Positions 1 through 13,700 of a DNA stretch of 64,000 nucleotides are shown piece by piece. Under the pieces are notes generated by a model. That model ran no database searches and had not been told where the DNA came from. It saw only the letters and a list, made by a program, of their open reading frames with translations. The DNA is from Cymbidium sinense. Its lineage: Eukaryota; Streptophyta; Magnoliopsida; Asparagales; Orchidaceae. Each line of letters opens with the position of its first letter. The first letter of the stretch is position 1. The position numbers and the translations under genes were made by a program. Location: assembly GCA_021442155.1 (NCBI GenBank), contig CM038220.1, positions 83,568,051 to 83,632,050 of the forward strand, read 5' to 3'.

Positions 1-1084
1 GAGAAGAGGAAAACACACAATCTTGCAAAATCCTCATTCAATCCTCCCCACACCTCTTGCACTTAATGGAAATGACCACACAACAACAAAGAAAGACTTG
101 GGAGCTAGAATCCAAGGTCACTAATCAGCCATCACCTCCCAACCATTTCTCATCATCATTAATGGTGATTTTCATACCATTAAGCATAGGAAAAGAGGCA
201 CTATAGCATTTGAATTCTGCCATTATTCACTCTCCAAGAGCTCTCCCAAGCAACCAGAAACCATTTCCCCACTTCTTTAGAGCTAAAAACACCAAAATTG
301 GGTGGATTTGATGAGATGGGACTATTGATGAATACAACATTCCAAGGGGAAGACAAGAGGTTGCATTCATTGCTTCCTCTTACATCAAGGAGCATGCTTG
401 GATCAACATGAAAACCATCCCCATGAGGTAATTTCATCAAACTTTAGCTGGTGTAGGATTCTTATTTGTGAAGATTCTTATGTGATTTTAAGAAATACCC
501 TTAGAAATCACTTGCATTCTTCATTTTATACAATCCTAATGCAAAATAGAAGTTTTCCAGCTAGAATTGGCATGAAATTGATCACAATCGACCCCATTCA
601 GTCAATTTTTATGGTTTTCACAATTTCAATTTTCATTGCTTGCACTATTGATCTCATGGAGAGGCGAGCAGCCAATCAATCTCGATTTAGGTAAACGGAT
701 GGCTATGATTTAGTGGCAGATCCTTTGATTTAAGCCCTCAGATCACCACATTTGATTTGGTGTGATCAAAATGCCATCCATCGGTTTCGCTCATTTTGCC
801 ATGTGGAATGGCTCCATCCAATAGCCGCGTGCCACTTGGCATCGCGTGCCATGCTAGACATCTGCACTACCTGCGTGTTGGTTAAGTAATAAATTAAGAA
901 TTTTCTAATTTTAAAATTAATTAAATCACTGAACTTCAAAAATTTATAAAAATAAAATAAAATACTTAACAAAAAATTTCCAATAAGGGCTCATTTAGAT
1001 TGTATTTAGAGGAATCCAACAAACTCAAAATCCTCAAATTTCACTAAATATTATAAGCTTAATTTATGTTTTAGTGAAAATAAA
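1..1084 (+). repeat. Old LTR-derived fragment, left edge
   Basis: No gene is supported here. Open frames such as 398-694 have no family resemblance and lie in sequence that behaves like LTR DNA. A GC-richer patch at about 780-870 followed by AT-rich sequence at 880-1060 resembles the patches at about 4300-4460 and 10290-10490, and, more loosely, the GC-rich to AT-rich transition inside LTR C near 42000-42130. I read it as the middle of a plus-sense LTR whose start lies left of the window. Bases 1-700 have no clear partner within the window. Confidence 0.5.
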
Positions 1085-4000
1085 AATTTATTAATTACTC
1101 TAAAAATTAGGGTTTATTAGGGTTTAATTGTAAAAATAATTTAAATTAATTACTTTTTAATTGACTGTGGGATTAATCTCAAATTTTGAGATTATCTAAG
1201 GGATGACCTCTCCCTAATTTTCTTAGATTTATTGATTGCTTAATTAAAAAAATTAATTAATTAACCTTAGTTACTCTCATAATACAATTAATGATTAATT
1301 AATCATGTGAACATTAATGAATCAAGTAATTAATTAATTAATCATTTAAGAAATAATGAATGAGCCTATGTGATAAGATCGAGACCACCTTCTTAATCTA
1401 TTCCTTCAATTTCATTTAATTAATCACGTTAATTATGGATTAATTAATTAATTGAATTACTTAATCAATGAAACTAAGATCTAAATCATTCTAGAACTTT
1501 GACTTAAGTCTTGGATAGACTCTTAGGTGTTTTACTTACTAGAATTCTAAGAAAATTATAACTAACCTACTTGTGGGAGGGTTATAAGAGTACTTAATTA
1601 AACCCTTTAGCTCAACTAACCAATAATTGTGAGCCAATTATTGTCCTTTTATTTTCATAGGATCATTATCGATTTTATTTCCAAAGCATGTGCATATCAT
1701 GTTGGCTCATAATCAATTGGATAATTATGCCAAAGTGGCATAGGAAAGGGGTAATTAATGGACTTAACTCATATTACAACCTAATTAACCCATAAAATCA
1801 ACCTAATTTCCATTTTCATTAAACTAAATTGAACCACAAAACATGAGAATGGATTAGGATCAACAAACTTTGCCTCATTTCATTAAATCAAGTTAAAACA
1901 TAAAATGAAAGATGGTATTACCAAGCTTTGATTTTCTTTAAATGCTTTAATTTAATATGCTTTTCCTTAGAATTAGTTTGATTGAATGAGATTATATGTT
2001 TATATTTAGTATTTCCTTTCTAATCATGTTAAATATTGTATGTCATTTGAATCATTCATTCATGTCTTTCAAAAATAAATCAAATGAAATTTTCTTTATG
2101 TTAAACTTGCATGTGTTGAATTAAATTTATAATATGTGTGGCTATTATCACTATTAAATCAAAGTTATTTTTAAAAGTGTATAAATCAACTATAATATTT
2201 GTGATGATAGTTATAAATATCTATAAGCTTGCATGTGAAAGCTTAGAACATGTGATATGGAGTTCTCTTTCTTTATACAGATTTACATAAATTTGAATAT
2301 TAACAAATGTATAGTCTTTTGAAAAGGACACAACATTTGTTTGTATTCATTCCTATGTATTTTATGTTTAGATTTAGATAGAACTTTAGCTCACATGTAT
2401 AAATAATTTGATTAAAAGAAATACAACTTTGGCATAATTTTTCATTCTTGTAGTCATTTGTATATTTATGTGTATTTAAGAATAGAGGGTATATCTAGTC
2501 TGGACATTCCAGGGATGCAAGACCTTAAGTAGCCCGAAGGAGGTCTTTACCTCACTCTCCTCTTAACAAGTGGTGAAGTATCCACTTAAAACTTGTATAC
2601 ACTTGTATGTGCATTTAGCTAATGAATGAAGATCTCCTTTCAATTGAAAGAAATATATTTTTTTGCCTATTTTTCCATTCTTGTAGTCATTTGTACATCC
2701 ATGTGTATTTAAAAAAATAGTGGGTATATCTAGTTTGAACATTCCGGATGCGGTATTGACCTCATTTTGGATGAGGTTTATATCAATATGAAATTAGTAA
2801 TTATGATGTTCTAATTTCAAATAAGAATGTCATAATTCAATGCTTAGACAGTACTTAGTGCCCAAGGAATCTTAGGTTTATTCTAACCTAGTTGACTTAG
2901 GTGAGACCCACCTAGCCAAAGTCAACTCATCAAAAATTTGAACCTAATTAAAATTCAATTCAAAATTGAACATGAATCAAAACTTAATCAATCATCAATT
3001 CAAGATGATTGAATTCAAAATTAAAAAGGTTTAAATTAAAATTCAACACTTTGAATTCAACTACTTGGTTTCGATTTCAATTTCCCAATCCAAGTCAAAT
3101 GGATTCAAACCCAATCTCAAACCAATTTGAGATTAATTTAGGCATGTCATATAACAATTCAAACTAGGATGATAATGCTATAAATTATAAAACATTAAAA
3201 GAAAAAATGGAATTTCAAAATCCAAAAGAAAAATGGGAAGAATGGAAATGCAAATTCCACTCTTCCCGTGCAAATTCATCCCACCTCTTATGGATGGTTG
3301 CCTTTAAGTGAAGGCCAACCAAGCAAGCAAAAGGTAAGGACAAGTTGGCTTCTCCCAAGGGAAGGAAGAAGAGAAGAAGAAGAAAAAAAAGAAAAAAAAG
3401 AGAAAAAAGTGGATCAACCAAGAGGAAAATCAAGCAAGGAGCCTTCCTCCCTGTCATGTGAACATCCCAACATATTCACAAGGCCAAGTGGAGTTAATCC
3501 TACCCCTTGGCTGGCCTTGAAGTCATAGGTGGTCGGAGTTCTGACCAAAATCATTCAATATAGATTTTTTGCCACCTATGGAAAGTGGAGAAGGGAAGCC
3601 TATTCCTCCCCATTTTCATTCCAAAGCTTCACCAAGGCAAGAGATGAAGTTTTGACCATTCCTTGACCTTCGACAGACATGTCACGATGATGGTCAACCC
3701 AATGGTGAAATCTAATGGAATGGATTTCACCCCAAATTGAAGTTATCAACACATTCTAGGGGTTGAATTGAGTTGAACAAAACTCTACCCATCCCCTTGC
3801 CATCGGGAAGCCAGAGAATGACAAACGCTACCTCGGACCGAACCCATGTTGGTTTAGGGTTTAGAGGGATACAACTCATTTCCTTTGGTGCACAAGCTTC
3901 TTGCATCATTCTGAAGCTAATGGAATGGATTTCATCACTGGAGATTGCCTAATTGGAGGTTCTCCATTAACGTACTCATTTTTCCATTAAACTTTTGGTT

Positions 4001-4715
4001 TTCATCATTTTTGAAGGAAACTTGATCCTAAGTGTGATCAAGCCACTTAGATTGGTAAGATTTCCATCCACGATTGTTTTGCAATTGAAATCGTGTGGTT
4101 TTATTGCTTAGATTGCCAAAAATCAAGCAAAAACATGGATGGCTCTCGATTTATGCAGTTCGGGTAAGAGACACAATCTCTGTCATCAGTTCCTTCTGAA
4201 AGGAACCGACGGCTCAGACCTAGGTGGACCGCTCAATTTATATTCCTTAGGACTCCCAGATTGATTGGATTGGACAGTCCTACACTAAACTGCTTCCCAC
4301 CATAATTTTAATGTGGGATCCACGTGGATCCCGCATGGACCAACCAGCGTGCAAAATGTGACACAGTTTGCCACATCAGTGCTATGAATTCATCTTGATG
4401 AGAGGAATCTACAAAAATTAAAATCCCCAAATTATTTCGAGTATTGTAGCCTTAATTTGGGTTTAATTGAAAACCATTAAACAAATTACTTTCAAACCAC
4501 AATTCAATTGATTTGAAACTTTGGGAAATGAAATTAGGGTTAATACACACATTTTGTAAATTTTTCATAATTTATTTCACTATTTTATAGGTAATGAAAA
4601 TTTAAACCCTAAACCTCAATTTTAATTAAATAAATTAATTTAAAATGAAATAATTAATAAAATGAATGAGAAAACTTTGAATTAACCTAATGAACCATAA
4701 TGAGCATTAAAACCT
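1085..4715 (+). repeat. Direct repeat copy 1 (LTR mosaic, about 3.6 kb)
   Basis: This stretch matches 7165-10730 in the same orientation and order. Shared landmarks are the AT-rich block with 'gggtttaatt', the 'tatatctagt' block near 2490, the block with 'cttatggatgg' near 3285, and the block with 'agagacacaatct' near 4170. The 2490 block also matches LTR C near 43740, so the DNA is LTR-derived and plus-sense. From about 2880 the sequence changes to a different LTR section, so an internal LTR-LTR junction is itself duplicated. Open frames near 3215-3528 are low-complexity Lys/Glu or Leu/Phe strings from a purine tract and are not genes. Confidence 0.75.
2443..2760 (+). repeat. Short tandem duplication inside the LTR mosaic
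   Basis: A block starting 'cattcttgtagtcatttgta' near 2443 recurs near 2676, offset about 233 bp. Each copy leads into 'gggtatatctagt'. The same doubling is present in the second large copy (about 8525 and 8730), so it predates the larger duplication. A small hairpin, ACCTCAT / ATGAGGT, follows at about 2762-2780. Confidence 0.6.
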
Positions 4716-7164
4716 TAAAGGAACTCACTTAAATTTAATAAATCACAATTTGACTTAATTAAGAAATTAATTGAATTAATTAATTCAAATAATTAACTAG
4801 AATTTAATTAAATCATAATAAATCAACCAAATATTCAAAATTATGAATAAACCCTCATTGCAAACATATTTCAGAGGAATCAATGAAAAATGAAACCTCT
4901 AAATAAATTTCATTAAATTAAGCAAAATTTAAGTTTTAATTAAATAATTATAACTTTAATTACACCCTAATTATGAATCTAATCAAGATAAAACTTTGGA
5001 AACATGAAATTGGCATGTAACCCCACTTGCTAGAAATGTTTGAAACCCAATTGATCTTTGGATTGGGAGTTGTTGAATTTCCAAATTCCTAGATCAATAT
5101 TAAATCCATAATAAATAAGAAAATCCATTAATTCATTAAATCATGAAATAAATTGAACTAATCTTAATCAAACATCAAAATACTTAAGGTAATTCTCCAA
5201 ATAGCCTAAGTCAAAGGATTAATCAATTTCAAACTTAAGGACTAATGAAATTAAACTTTAAATTAATGAAATAATTAATGAAATCAAATATTAAAACTTC
5301 ACCAACTCTTAATGAATCCTTACATCTCCAATGAATCAAATCAAATGAATGCAAACCTTAACCTAAGTACTTTAGGTTAACCTAAACTAAATCAAATGAA
5401 ATCAACATGACTTAATCCAATAGATTAATGTAACCAAATGAACTATTTCAAACATAACCAAATAAAATAAAATTAAATCAAATAATCCAATTCAAATAAA
5501 ATCAAATGAAATAATTCAAATAAAACTAAATTAAAAACTAAACCAAGAATGAAAATCAAATTCAATTTCCAAAGAAAAGAAATGAAATATCCATTCAAAT
5601 CCAAATTCAAACAAACTAAATGAAATCAAAGGATTAATTAAGATACTTAAGGATCTTAGTTAGACCTTTAGAATGAATCTTCATCTTAGGATGATGATTT
5701 CATTCTATTAGGAATTAGGATGTTGAATAGGGTGAGTTCCATCCAAAAATGGAATCCATTCTACTCTTCAGTCTTGAAAATCTAAATATCACTTTAACCA
5801 AATAAAGCGAAAATAAAATGAAACTAAATCACTAAATCATTTGAATTGAAACCACCTAAAGGTAAAATTCAAATAAACTCAAATCCAAAATTGAAACTTG
5901 AACTAAAGAGGCTTAGTAAAGACCACCACACAAGCTTATCTTCTACACACTAGATCATTTAGGTCACGGACTTTTTTTAGGTTAGATCGTTATGTGATTC
6001 TTTTATAGTTCTCTATAATATGTTGTGATATGATGTGCTTCACATATCTGTGTGGTGTATTGCTTCAGATTGAAATCTAGATTGAAATCCTAGGCTTATT
6101 TCCCATTAGACTGGATGGTTGGACGTTCTTTCTAGAATTACCTCTATTTTTTGCAGGAAATTGTGTTAAAGAGATTGCTATCATAAATAAATAAATAAAA
6201 ATTATAAATATATTATTTGCTTGTAAGTGCTGAAAAATCCCTTAAGATAGTCCATAAGTGGGCTTAGCAACCAACTAATGTTAAGCTCATATGTTTGTAA
6301 AATATAACTATTGTGTATTATTTGTATTTCTTAACATATGTTTTGCCAGACTTAGGATTTCTTTTTGAATTTTAAAATGTAAATTTGATCTTAGAATTAG
6401 GTTAGGATCTATGGGGTATAGGATTAGCAAGACCTAACCCTACCAGGGATATGGTGCATTGGTCCCCTATGGAGACCGATGGATGTCACAAGAAAGAGAC
6501 GATGCTTTGGAAAGAAGACTCATAGATCTAGACTTGTGGTTCTAGGCCAGGCTATTTAAGGGTAGAGCTCAGCTGCCCTTTTTTTTCGAGGTGTATAGCG
6601 ATCCCCAGCCACATTGACCTATTTCTATAAATTTAAATTGGCTTGATTTATTTTGGGTGCACAATAGAATCAACATAGTTTTATAGGTTTCTTTTTATAT
6701 TGTGTTTTCTTGTGAATGAAAGCCTGGCGATTAGGCTCATAGGAAAAACTAAATTTTCTACCCAACTTAAATCTAAACAACTAAAACAAATATACAACTT
6801 GAAACTTCATATAATTAAAGCCTTAGGCACAACATAAAATTAATTAGAAACCATCAGGTCTGAAATCATGAAATTATATAGTTTTCATTCTTTAAATTGG
6901 GCAACTTCACCCATTGCACATAAGAAGCATTTGTCCTGTGAGGATGACCACCATCTTAGGGAAGCTTGCCATCTATTAATGATTTGGCCTATAACCATTT
7001 CTAATTGAATGACATTAGGCTTAAATTCATACCCATAGACTAAAATAAATCTTGAGTAAAAATTTATAAAACCATAAAAATATGTATTTAAATGCATCTT
7101 CATACCCTACATGATTCTAGAGATTAGGGAGTGAGTCTAAGTTCATAGATTCTTTTTCTAAATA
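4716..7164 (+). repeat. LTR body and 3' part between the two direct repeats
   Basis: Bases 4716-5930 are AT-rich with no coding signal. Bases 6540-7160 match the 3' part of LTR C (about 45050-45650): a stem-loop block 'aagggtagagctcagctgccc' style near 6560, then 'gcgattaggctc' near 6728, then 'accctacatgat' near 7107. This identifies it as the R/U5-side of a plus-sense LTR. The match stops near 7160, where the AT-rich LTR interior of the next copy starts abruptly, so this is a rearrangement junction. The open frame at 6885-7103 on the minus strand is not supported. Confidence 0.6.
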
Positions 7165-10100
7165 TTTCTAATTAACTCTAAATAATAATTAAGGCTTAAT
7201 TAGGGTTTAATTATAAACATAATTAAATTAATTACTTTTAATTAAATGTGAGATTAATCTCAAACTTTTTTTTGATTGTCTGGGGATGACTTGCCTCCCC
7301 TACTTTTAGGATTTATTGCTTGCTTAATTAAGAAAATTAATTAATTAACCTTAATTACTCTCATAATCCAATTAATGATTAATCATGTGAACATTAATGA
7401 ATCAAGTAATTAAGTAATTAATCATTTGAGCAACAGCGTGAATGAGTATGGGATATAGATTAGGACCTCCTTCTTAATCTATTCCTTCAATTTAATTTAA
7501 TTAATCAAGTTAATTATGATAATTAATTGAATTACTTAATCAATGAAACTAAGATCTAAATCATTCCGAACTTAATGACTTAAGTCTTGGGTAGACTCTT
7601 AGGTGTTCAATAACTTAAGAGAATTCTAAGAAAATTTTAACTACCACATGTGAGGGAGGGTTATAAGAGTACTTAATTAAAAGTACTTTAGCTCAACTAA
7701 CCAATAATTGTGAGCTAATTGCATTATCCTTTTGTTTTCATAGGATCATTATCAATTTTTTTCCAAAGCTTGTGCATATCATGTTGGCTCATAATCACTT
7801 GGATAATTATGCCAAAGTGGCATAGGAAAGGGTAATTAATGGACTTAACTCATATTACAACCTAATTAACCTATAAAATCAACCTAATTACCTTTTCATT
7901 AAACTAAATTGAACCACAAACATGGGAATGGATTGGATCGGTGAACTTTCCTTCATTTCATTAAATCAAGTCAAAACATAAAAGGAAAGATGGTATTACC
8001 AAGCTTTGATTTTCTTTAAATGCTTTTATTTGATATAATTGTCCTTAGAATTACTTTGATTGAATGAGATTATATGTTTATATTTAGTATCTCCTTTCTA
8101 ATCATGTTAAATATTGTATGTCATTTGAATCATTCATTCATTCTCTCAAAATAAATCAAATAATTTTCTTTATGTTAAACTTGCATGTGTTGAATTAAAT
8201 TTATAATGTGTGGCTATTATCACTATTAAATCAAATTTATTTTTTAAAAGTGTATAAATCAAATATAATATTTGGAGTGATAATAGTTATAAATATCTAT
8301 AAGCTTTGCATGTGATATAGCTTAGAACATGTGATATGGGTTCTTTTTTCTTTAGTCTACATGGATTTACATAAATTTGAATGTTAACAAATGTATAGTC
8401 CATTTGAAAAGGACACAACATTTGTTTGTATTCATTCCTATGTATTTCTATGTTTAGATTTAGATATAACTTTAGCTCACATGTATAAATAATTTGATTA
8501 AAATATAACTTTGCATAATTTTTCATTCTTGTAATCATTTGTACATTTATGTGTATTTAAGAATAGAGGGTATATCTAGTTTGACATTAGGGGTTGACTT
8601 AAGGAGGTCTTTACCTCACTCTGGTTTAATGAGTATCCACTTAAAACTTGTATACACTTATATGTGCATTTAGCTAATGAATGAAGATCTCCTTTCAATT
8701 GAAAGAAATATAATTTTTGCATAATTTTCATTTTGTAGTCATTTGTGCATCCATGTGTATTTAAGAATAGTGGGTATATCTAGTCATTCGGGATGTATTG
8801 ACCTCATTTTTGGATGAGGTTTATATCAATCATTAGTAATTATGATGTTCTAATTCCAAATAAGAATCTAATTCAATTCTTAGACACTATACCTAGTGCC
8901 TAAATAATCCCTTGGGTTTGTTCTAACCTTGACTTAGGTGAGACCCAGCCAAAGTCAACTCATCAAAAAAGAACCTAATTAAAATTCAATTCAAAATTGA
9001 ATATGAATCAAAACTCAATCAATCATCAATTCAAGATGATTTAATTCAAAATTAAAGAGGTTTAATTTAAAATCCAACACTTTGAATTCAACTACTTGGT
9101 TTCGATTTCAATTTCCTAATCCAAGTCAAATGGATTCAAACCCAATCTCAAATCAATTTGAGATTAATTTGGGCATGTCATACAATTCAAACTAGGATGA
9201 TGATGCCATAAATCATATAATAAAAGAAAAAATGGAATTTCAATATCAAAAGAAAATGGGAAGAAGGAAATGCAAATTCCACTCATCCCATGCAAAGTCA
9301 TCCCACCTCTTATGGATGGTGCCTTCAAGTGAAGGCCAAGCAAGCAAAAGCTAAGGACAAGTTGGCTTCTCCCAAGAGAAGGAAGAAAAGAAGAAGAAAA
9401 AAAAAGAAAAGAGGAGGATCAAGAGGAAAATCAAGAAAAGAGCCTTCCTCCCTCTCATGTGAACATCCCAACATGTTCACAAGGCCAAGTGGAGTTGATC
9501 TTACCCTTGGCTGGCCTTGAAGTCATATGGTTGGGTTGACCAAAATCCTTCAATATAGGATTTTCACCTATGCAAAGTGGGGAAGGGAAGCCTTTTCCAT
9601 CCCCATTTTCATTCCAAAAGCTTCACTAATGCAAGTGAGGTTTTCACCATTCCCAACCTTCTCAGTGACACTCGAAGGATGAAGGTCAAACTCCCTCCAT
9701 TGGTGAAATCTAATAGAATGGATTTCACCCCAAAGTTACCATACATTTTAGGGGTTGAATTGAGCTCGGACGAAACTCCACCCATCCTCGTCACTGGAGA
9801 ATGACCAATGCCACCTCAGAATGAACCCATGTTGGTTTAGGGAGCAATTATAAGGGAGACAACTTGTTTCCTTTGGCGTGCAAGCTTCTTACATCTTTCC
9901 GAAGCTAATGGAATGGATTTCAACATCAGAAATTTCCGAATTGGAAGATCTCCATTAACGTACTCTCATTTTTTTATTAAGTTTTCAATTTTCATCATTT
10001 TTGAAGGAAACTTGATCCCAAGTGTGATCAAGCTGCTTAGATTTGTAGGATTTCCTTCCACAATCATTTTGCAATTGAAATAATGTGATTTTGTTGCTTG

Positions 10101-10730
10101 GATCAAAATCAAGAAAAACCATGGACTACTCTTGGTTTATGCGTCAAGTAAGAGACACAATCTCACCATTCATTCCTTCGAAAGGAACCACTCAAATCTA
10201 GGGCATTCAATTTAAATGCCTTAGGACTCACAGATTGATTGAATCAGATGGTCTTGGACTAAACCACCTCCCGCCGCCATTTTAAAGCGAGATCCATGTT
10301 AGCGCTGATTAGTTTAAAATAAATTGGTATTTGAATTTAAAAATTGCTAAATTACTCAACTTCTAAAATCATAGAAAATAAATTTAAATAAAAAAATTTC
10401 AAATGAAGGTTCTATGGATTCCTTGATGAGAGGAATCTAGAAAATTAAAATCCCCAAATTAATTTGGGTAATGTAGCTTTAATTTGTGTTTAATTCAAAA
10501 CCATTAAACCCTAATTACTCTTAAACCACAAATCCAATTGATTTGAAACTTTGGGAAAATAAAATTAGGGTTAATACACACATTTTGTAAATTTTTCATA
10601 ATTTATTTCACTATATTTATGGGAAATAAAAATTTAAACCCTAAACCTCAATTTTAATTAAATAAATTAATTTAAAATAAAATAATTAATAAAATGAATC
10701 AGAAAACTTTAAATTAACCTAATGAACCTA
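7165..10730 (+). repeat. Direct repeat copy 2, cut by LTR A
   Basis: This is the second copy of 1085-4715, with many short gaps relative to it. It ends exactly where LTR A starts. The last bases before the break, 'cctaatgaaccta', match copy 1 near 4688-4702, where the sequence runs on undisturbed as 'ccataatgagcattaa'. Copy 2 was therefore interrupted by the insertion starting at 10731, and its continuation should lie right of the window. Open frames at 9290-9804 fall in the same LTR text as their copy-1 counterparts and are not genes. Confidence 0.75.
10726..10730. repeat. Left flank of LTR A, candidate target-site duplication
   Basis: The five bases ACCTA abut the LTR A terminus. The partner copy is not in the window. 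If A and H1 are one insertion, ACCTA or a close variant should follow the far LTR beyond 64000, and then the continuation of direct repeat copy 2. Confidence 0.4.
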
Positions 10731-13700
10731 TGGTGAATAAATTCTATTGGGGAGTCTCACCTTTCAAATCATGGAGAAAAGAAAGAAGAGACCTTATAGA
10801 AATTCATATGGTAAGATGCCATGCATATCCATGAGATGTACTTATTGTGATCGATACATCATCAAGGTACATTATCTCAAAAATAGAAGTCACTACCCTT
10901 TAATGGAACCAATCACCTTAATAAGGACTCTAAGGATGATGTATGCATATGTACTAGAGATTCTTCCCCTACTTTACACAAAAAAGTAAAGCAGGGTTTA
11001 TTTTAAATCATCAAACAATTTATAAAGCTAATCGCAAAAAGAATAAATGGCCGTTTGTGGTCGGGCACCACCGCACAAACCCAAAAATATCAAATTGGGT
11101 AGCCGAGATCTACCCTTATACAACCTAAATTACAAATGAATTGAATTATAATTTAAGAAAAATAAGTCATTATTATGGTGGTCTTCAAGTTTTATTCTTC
11201 TTTCTTCTTTCTTTCTTTTCTTTTCTTCTTTTCTTCTTTGGATCTTCCTTTAGATGGTTGAATGGTAGATGCTCCAAAGCTTCACATGGTCCATAAGAGG
11301 ATCTTATGACCAATGTTCATCCTAATCCTCCATAACAAATCATTCTAACATCCTAAATATACAAACTTTTACATGAAAAAAAGAAAAATCTAGCTAACAC
11401 TTGCAAAATAAGGGTTAGTTAAATCACACACAAATCCCAAGCATTTATATTAGACTTATCACCCCACATGAGTGACTAAGTGCACCCTATGGATTATGCT
11501 AAGGGTATAAGCACCTGCAAGTAAGTATTTATATTTTTATTTATGATAGTTTAGCATAATCCCTATAAAGAATAGTTAGACTAAGCACGTCTACCATTCA
11601 TTCTATGAGCATACACCTAACATCGGTCTAAAGCATTCATCACAAAACAAAATAGACATCAAACCATGCAACTAACCTAAAGCTAGAAGTGGTGACTTAG
11701 GCTAATGTGTGTGCATTGAAGGTTTGTGTGGTATGCTTAACTTAAGACGTTAGGTTTGAATTTTCTAAGTGTGAAAGACATGTTCAACTTTGAGGAGTTT
11801 TTTATTTAAGTTGTTTAAGTGTTTTGGGTTATTTTTATTTCATGTTTTAATTTGGCTTAAGTGAAACCTATAATTAATTACTAAGTTATGAAGAGAGGGA
11901 AAAAGAAGAGAACTTCTCTTTCCTTCCCTAATCCTTAAGTAATTTCTAAGGCAAGTTCACATTTTAATTTCATTTAGGTGAATTTTTTGATTACATCTTT
12001 TAATCAATCCTAAGTTTAGATAAACCCTAAATAAACCTATTAAAAAAGAAAGGCATTTTAAGATTAAAAAAATGAATCAAAATTCACACAACACACATTA
12101 CTTCAATTTTTTCCCAACATATATAACATGCATATGGATGGACCCTAAGCTTATCTATACATGAAAATGAGAATAATTAACACACTTTATGATGCATGCT
12201 AAGTAAATGTAAGAAATTTATAAGATTTAGATGCATGATTTTTCTTAAGTAGAAAAGGTTTTCCTTATCAAAATTTCACATACATGCATGAAAGTAAGAA
12301 AGGCATAAGTCGATTGCCATTGTTAACCGGAGGTGTAAGGTACAAGACCTACTTAGGCTACTTAAAGCCTCACAACCTCAGGTTGTCCAACTAATATACC
12401 ACTTTCCTTAAGTACTAATAAGCATATAAAAGAAATGAAATGAAGAAGGAATATGCAAAAGTTGTTTAATAGTTTCATTTTGTTTATGCAATTTATTCAT
12501 GTAAGTATAAGCAATCCTTCTTAGATTATGGCATAGGGATGAATAGGGTATAGAGTTAAGTAAGTGTTGGGTTCTTTTCAAATGAACCTACATCTTACCT
12601 ATGGTTATTCAAAACTATGCTAACATAAGAAAGGAAGGAAAGGCTACACTAAACATGACTTTATAATTCATCACATGCAAGCTAATAATTAAGATATGAA
12701 TAACACACTTTCAGATTTGATGTTTTATTTATAGGTTTTGAAAATACTTTAGATTTAGTAGTAATAATAGCCACTCATATTTTACTTTAGCCAACACATG
12801 CACATTTGACATAAAGTAAATAATTTCATTTTAAAACTTTGAAAATAGGAAATTATGGATGCATGAATCACATGGCATACAACTTAACATGTTGGGAATG
12901 ATCTAAAGCAATGTAATCATGTAACAAACTCACTTTAGTTAAATCCTAAATACATTCTTAAAGAATAAGACAATTTAGAATAAACTAAAGTGAATTTCAA
13001 AATGATTTTGTTTAGTTTGATGTTTGATTTAATTTTAAAAGTTGAGATATGTTTGCTATTCTAACCTATTCCCACATATGTTTGTATTTTGTTTAATTTT
13101 AGATAATTAAATCCTTTTTTTAAGCATTGATTAGGTTAAGGTATGCATTAAGTGCTTAATTAATACCTACAACACCTTAGAAAAGTAGCTATGTAATTAT
13201 GAGCCAATGAGATGAAATAAAACCCATAAAGTATTTAAATTTGTAATGCACCTAATAATGTAAAGGCCTAATAAAATTTGGCCCATAATTAAAAGTTAAT
13301 TAAGTTGAGGTGTTTAGTTTAAGTATATTTAAAACACCCCTTCATACTTATGAAAGGGGTTTTAATTTCCTTAATTTGACTTAGGCTATTGAACACCTAA
13401 GAATCTACCCAAGGTAGAATAAATAAGTTCTAAAATTTTTCGAATTTTTGAAAATTATTTATAAGGATAATTAATGAATTAACCCTTAATTAAGAGGAGA
13501 TTAAGAAAATAAAAGAGGATTTAGGGAATAGCCAAGGAAATGCCCCAAAATTATTCCATAAATCCCCTACTCACTAGAACTAACCTTAATCAAACTTAAT
13601 CAAAGGGTAAATCCACTAATCACACCTTAATTACCTTTAATTACATGAAGGGGGTAATTAGATAATTAGCTAGTAGTTTTCCCCAATTAAGGCCTCAATA

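Noticed and set aside
398..694. 98-codon plus-strand frame with a hydrophobic stretch, possibly a small membrane protein.
   Set aside because: No family resemblance, no start or codon support, and it lies in sequence that behaves as LTR DNA.
3215..3528. Overlapping frames on both strands, one Lys/Glu-rich and one Leu/Phe-rich.
   Set aside because: Both are translations of a purine tract inside the LTR. The second genomic copy near 9290-9520 has the same text with different breaks.
4604..4612. AACCCTAAA-like words, here and near 10505 and 10636, suggesting interstitial telomere repeats.
   Set aside because: Only isolated single units occur. No tandem run of the plant telomere repeat is present.
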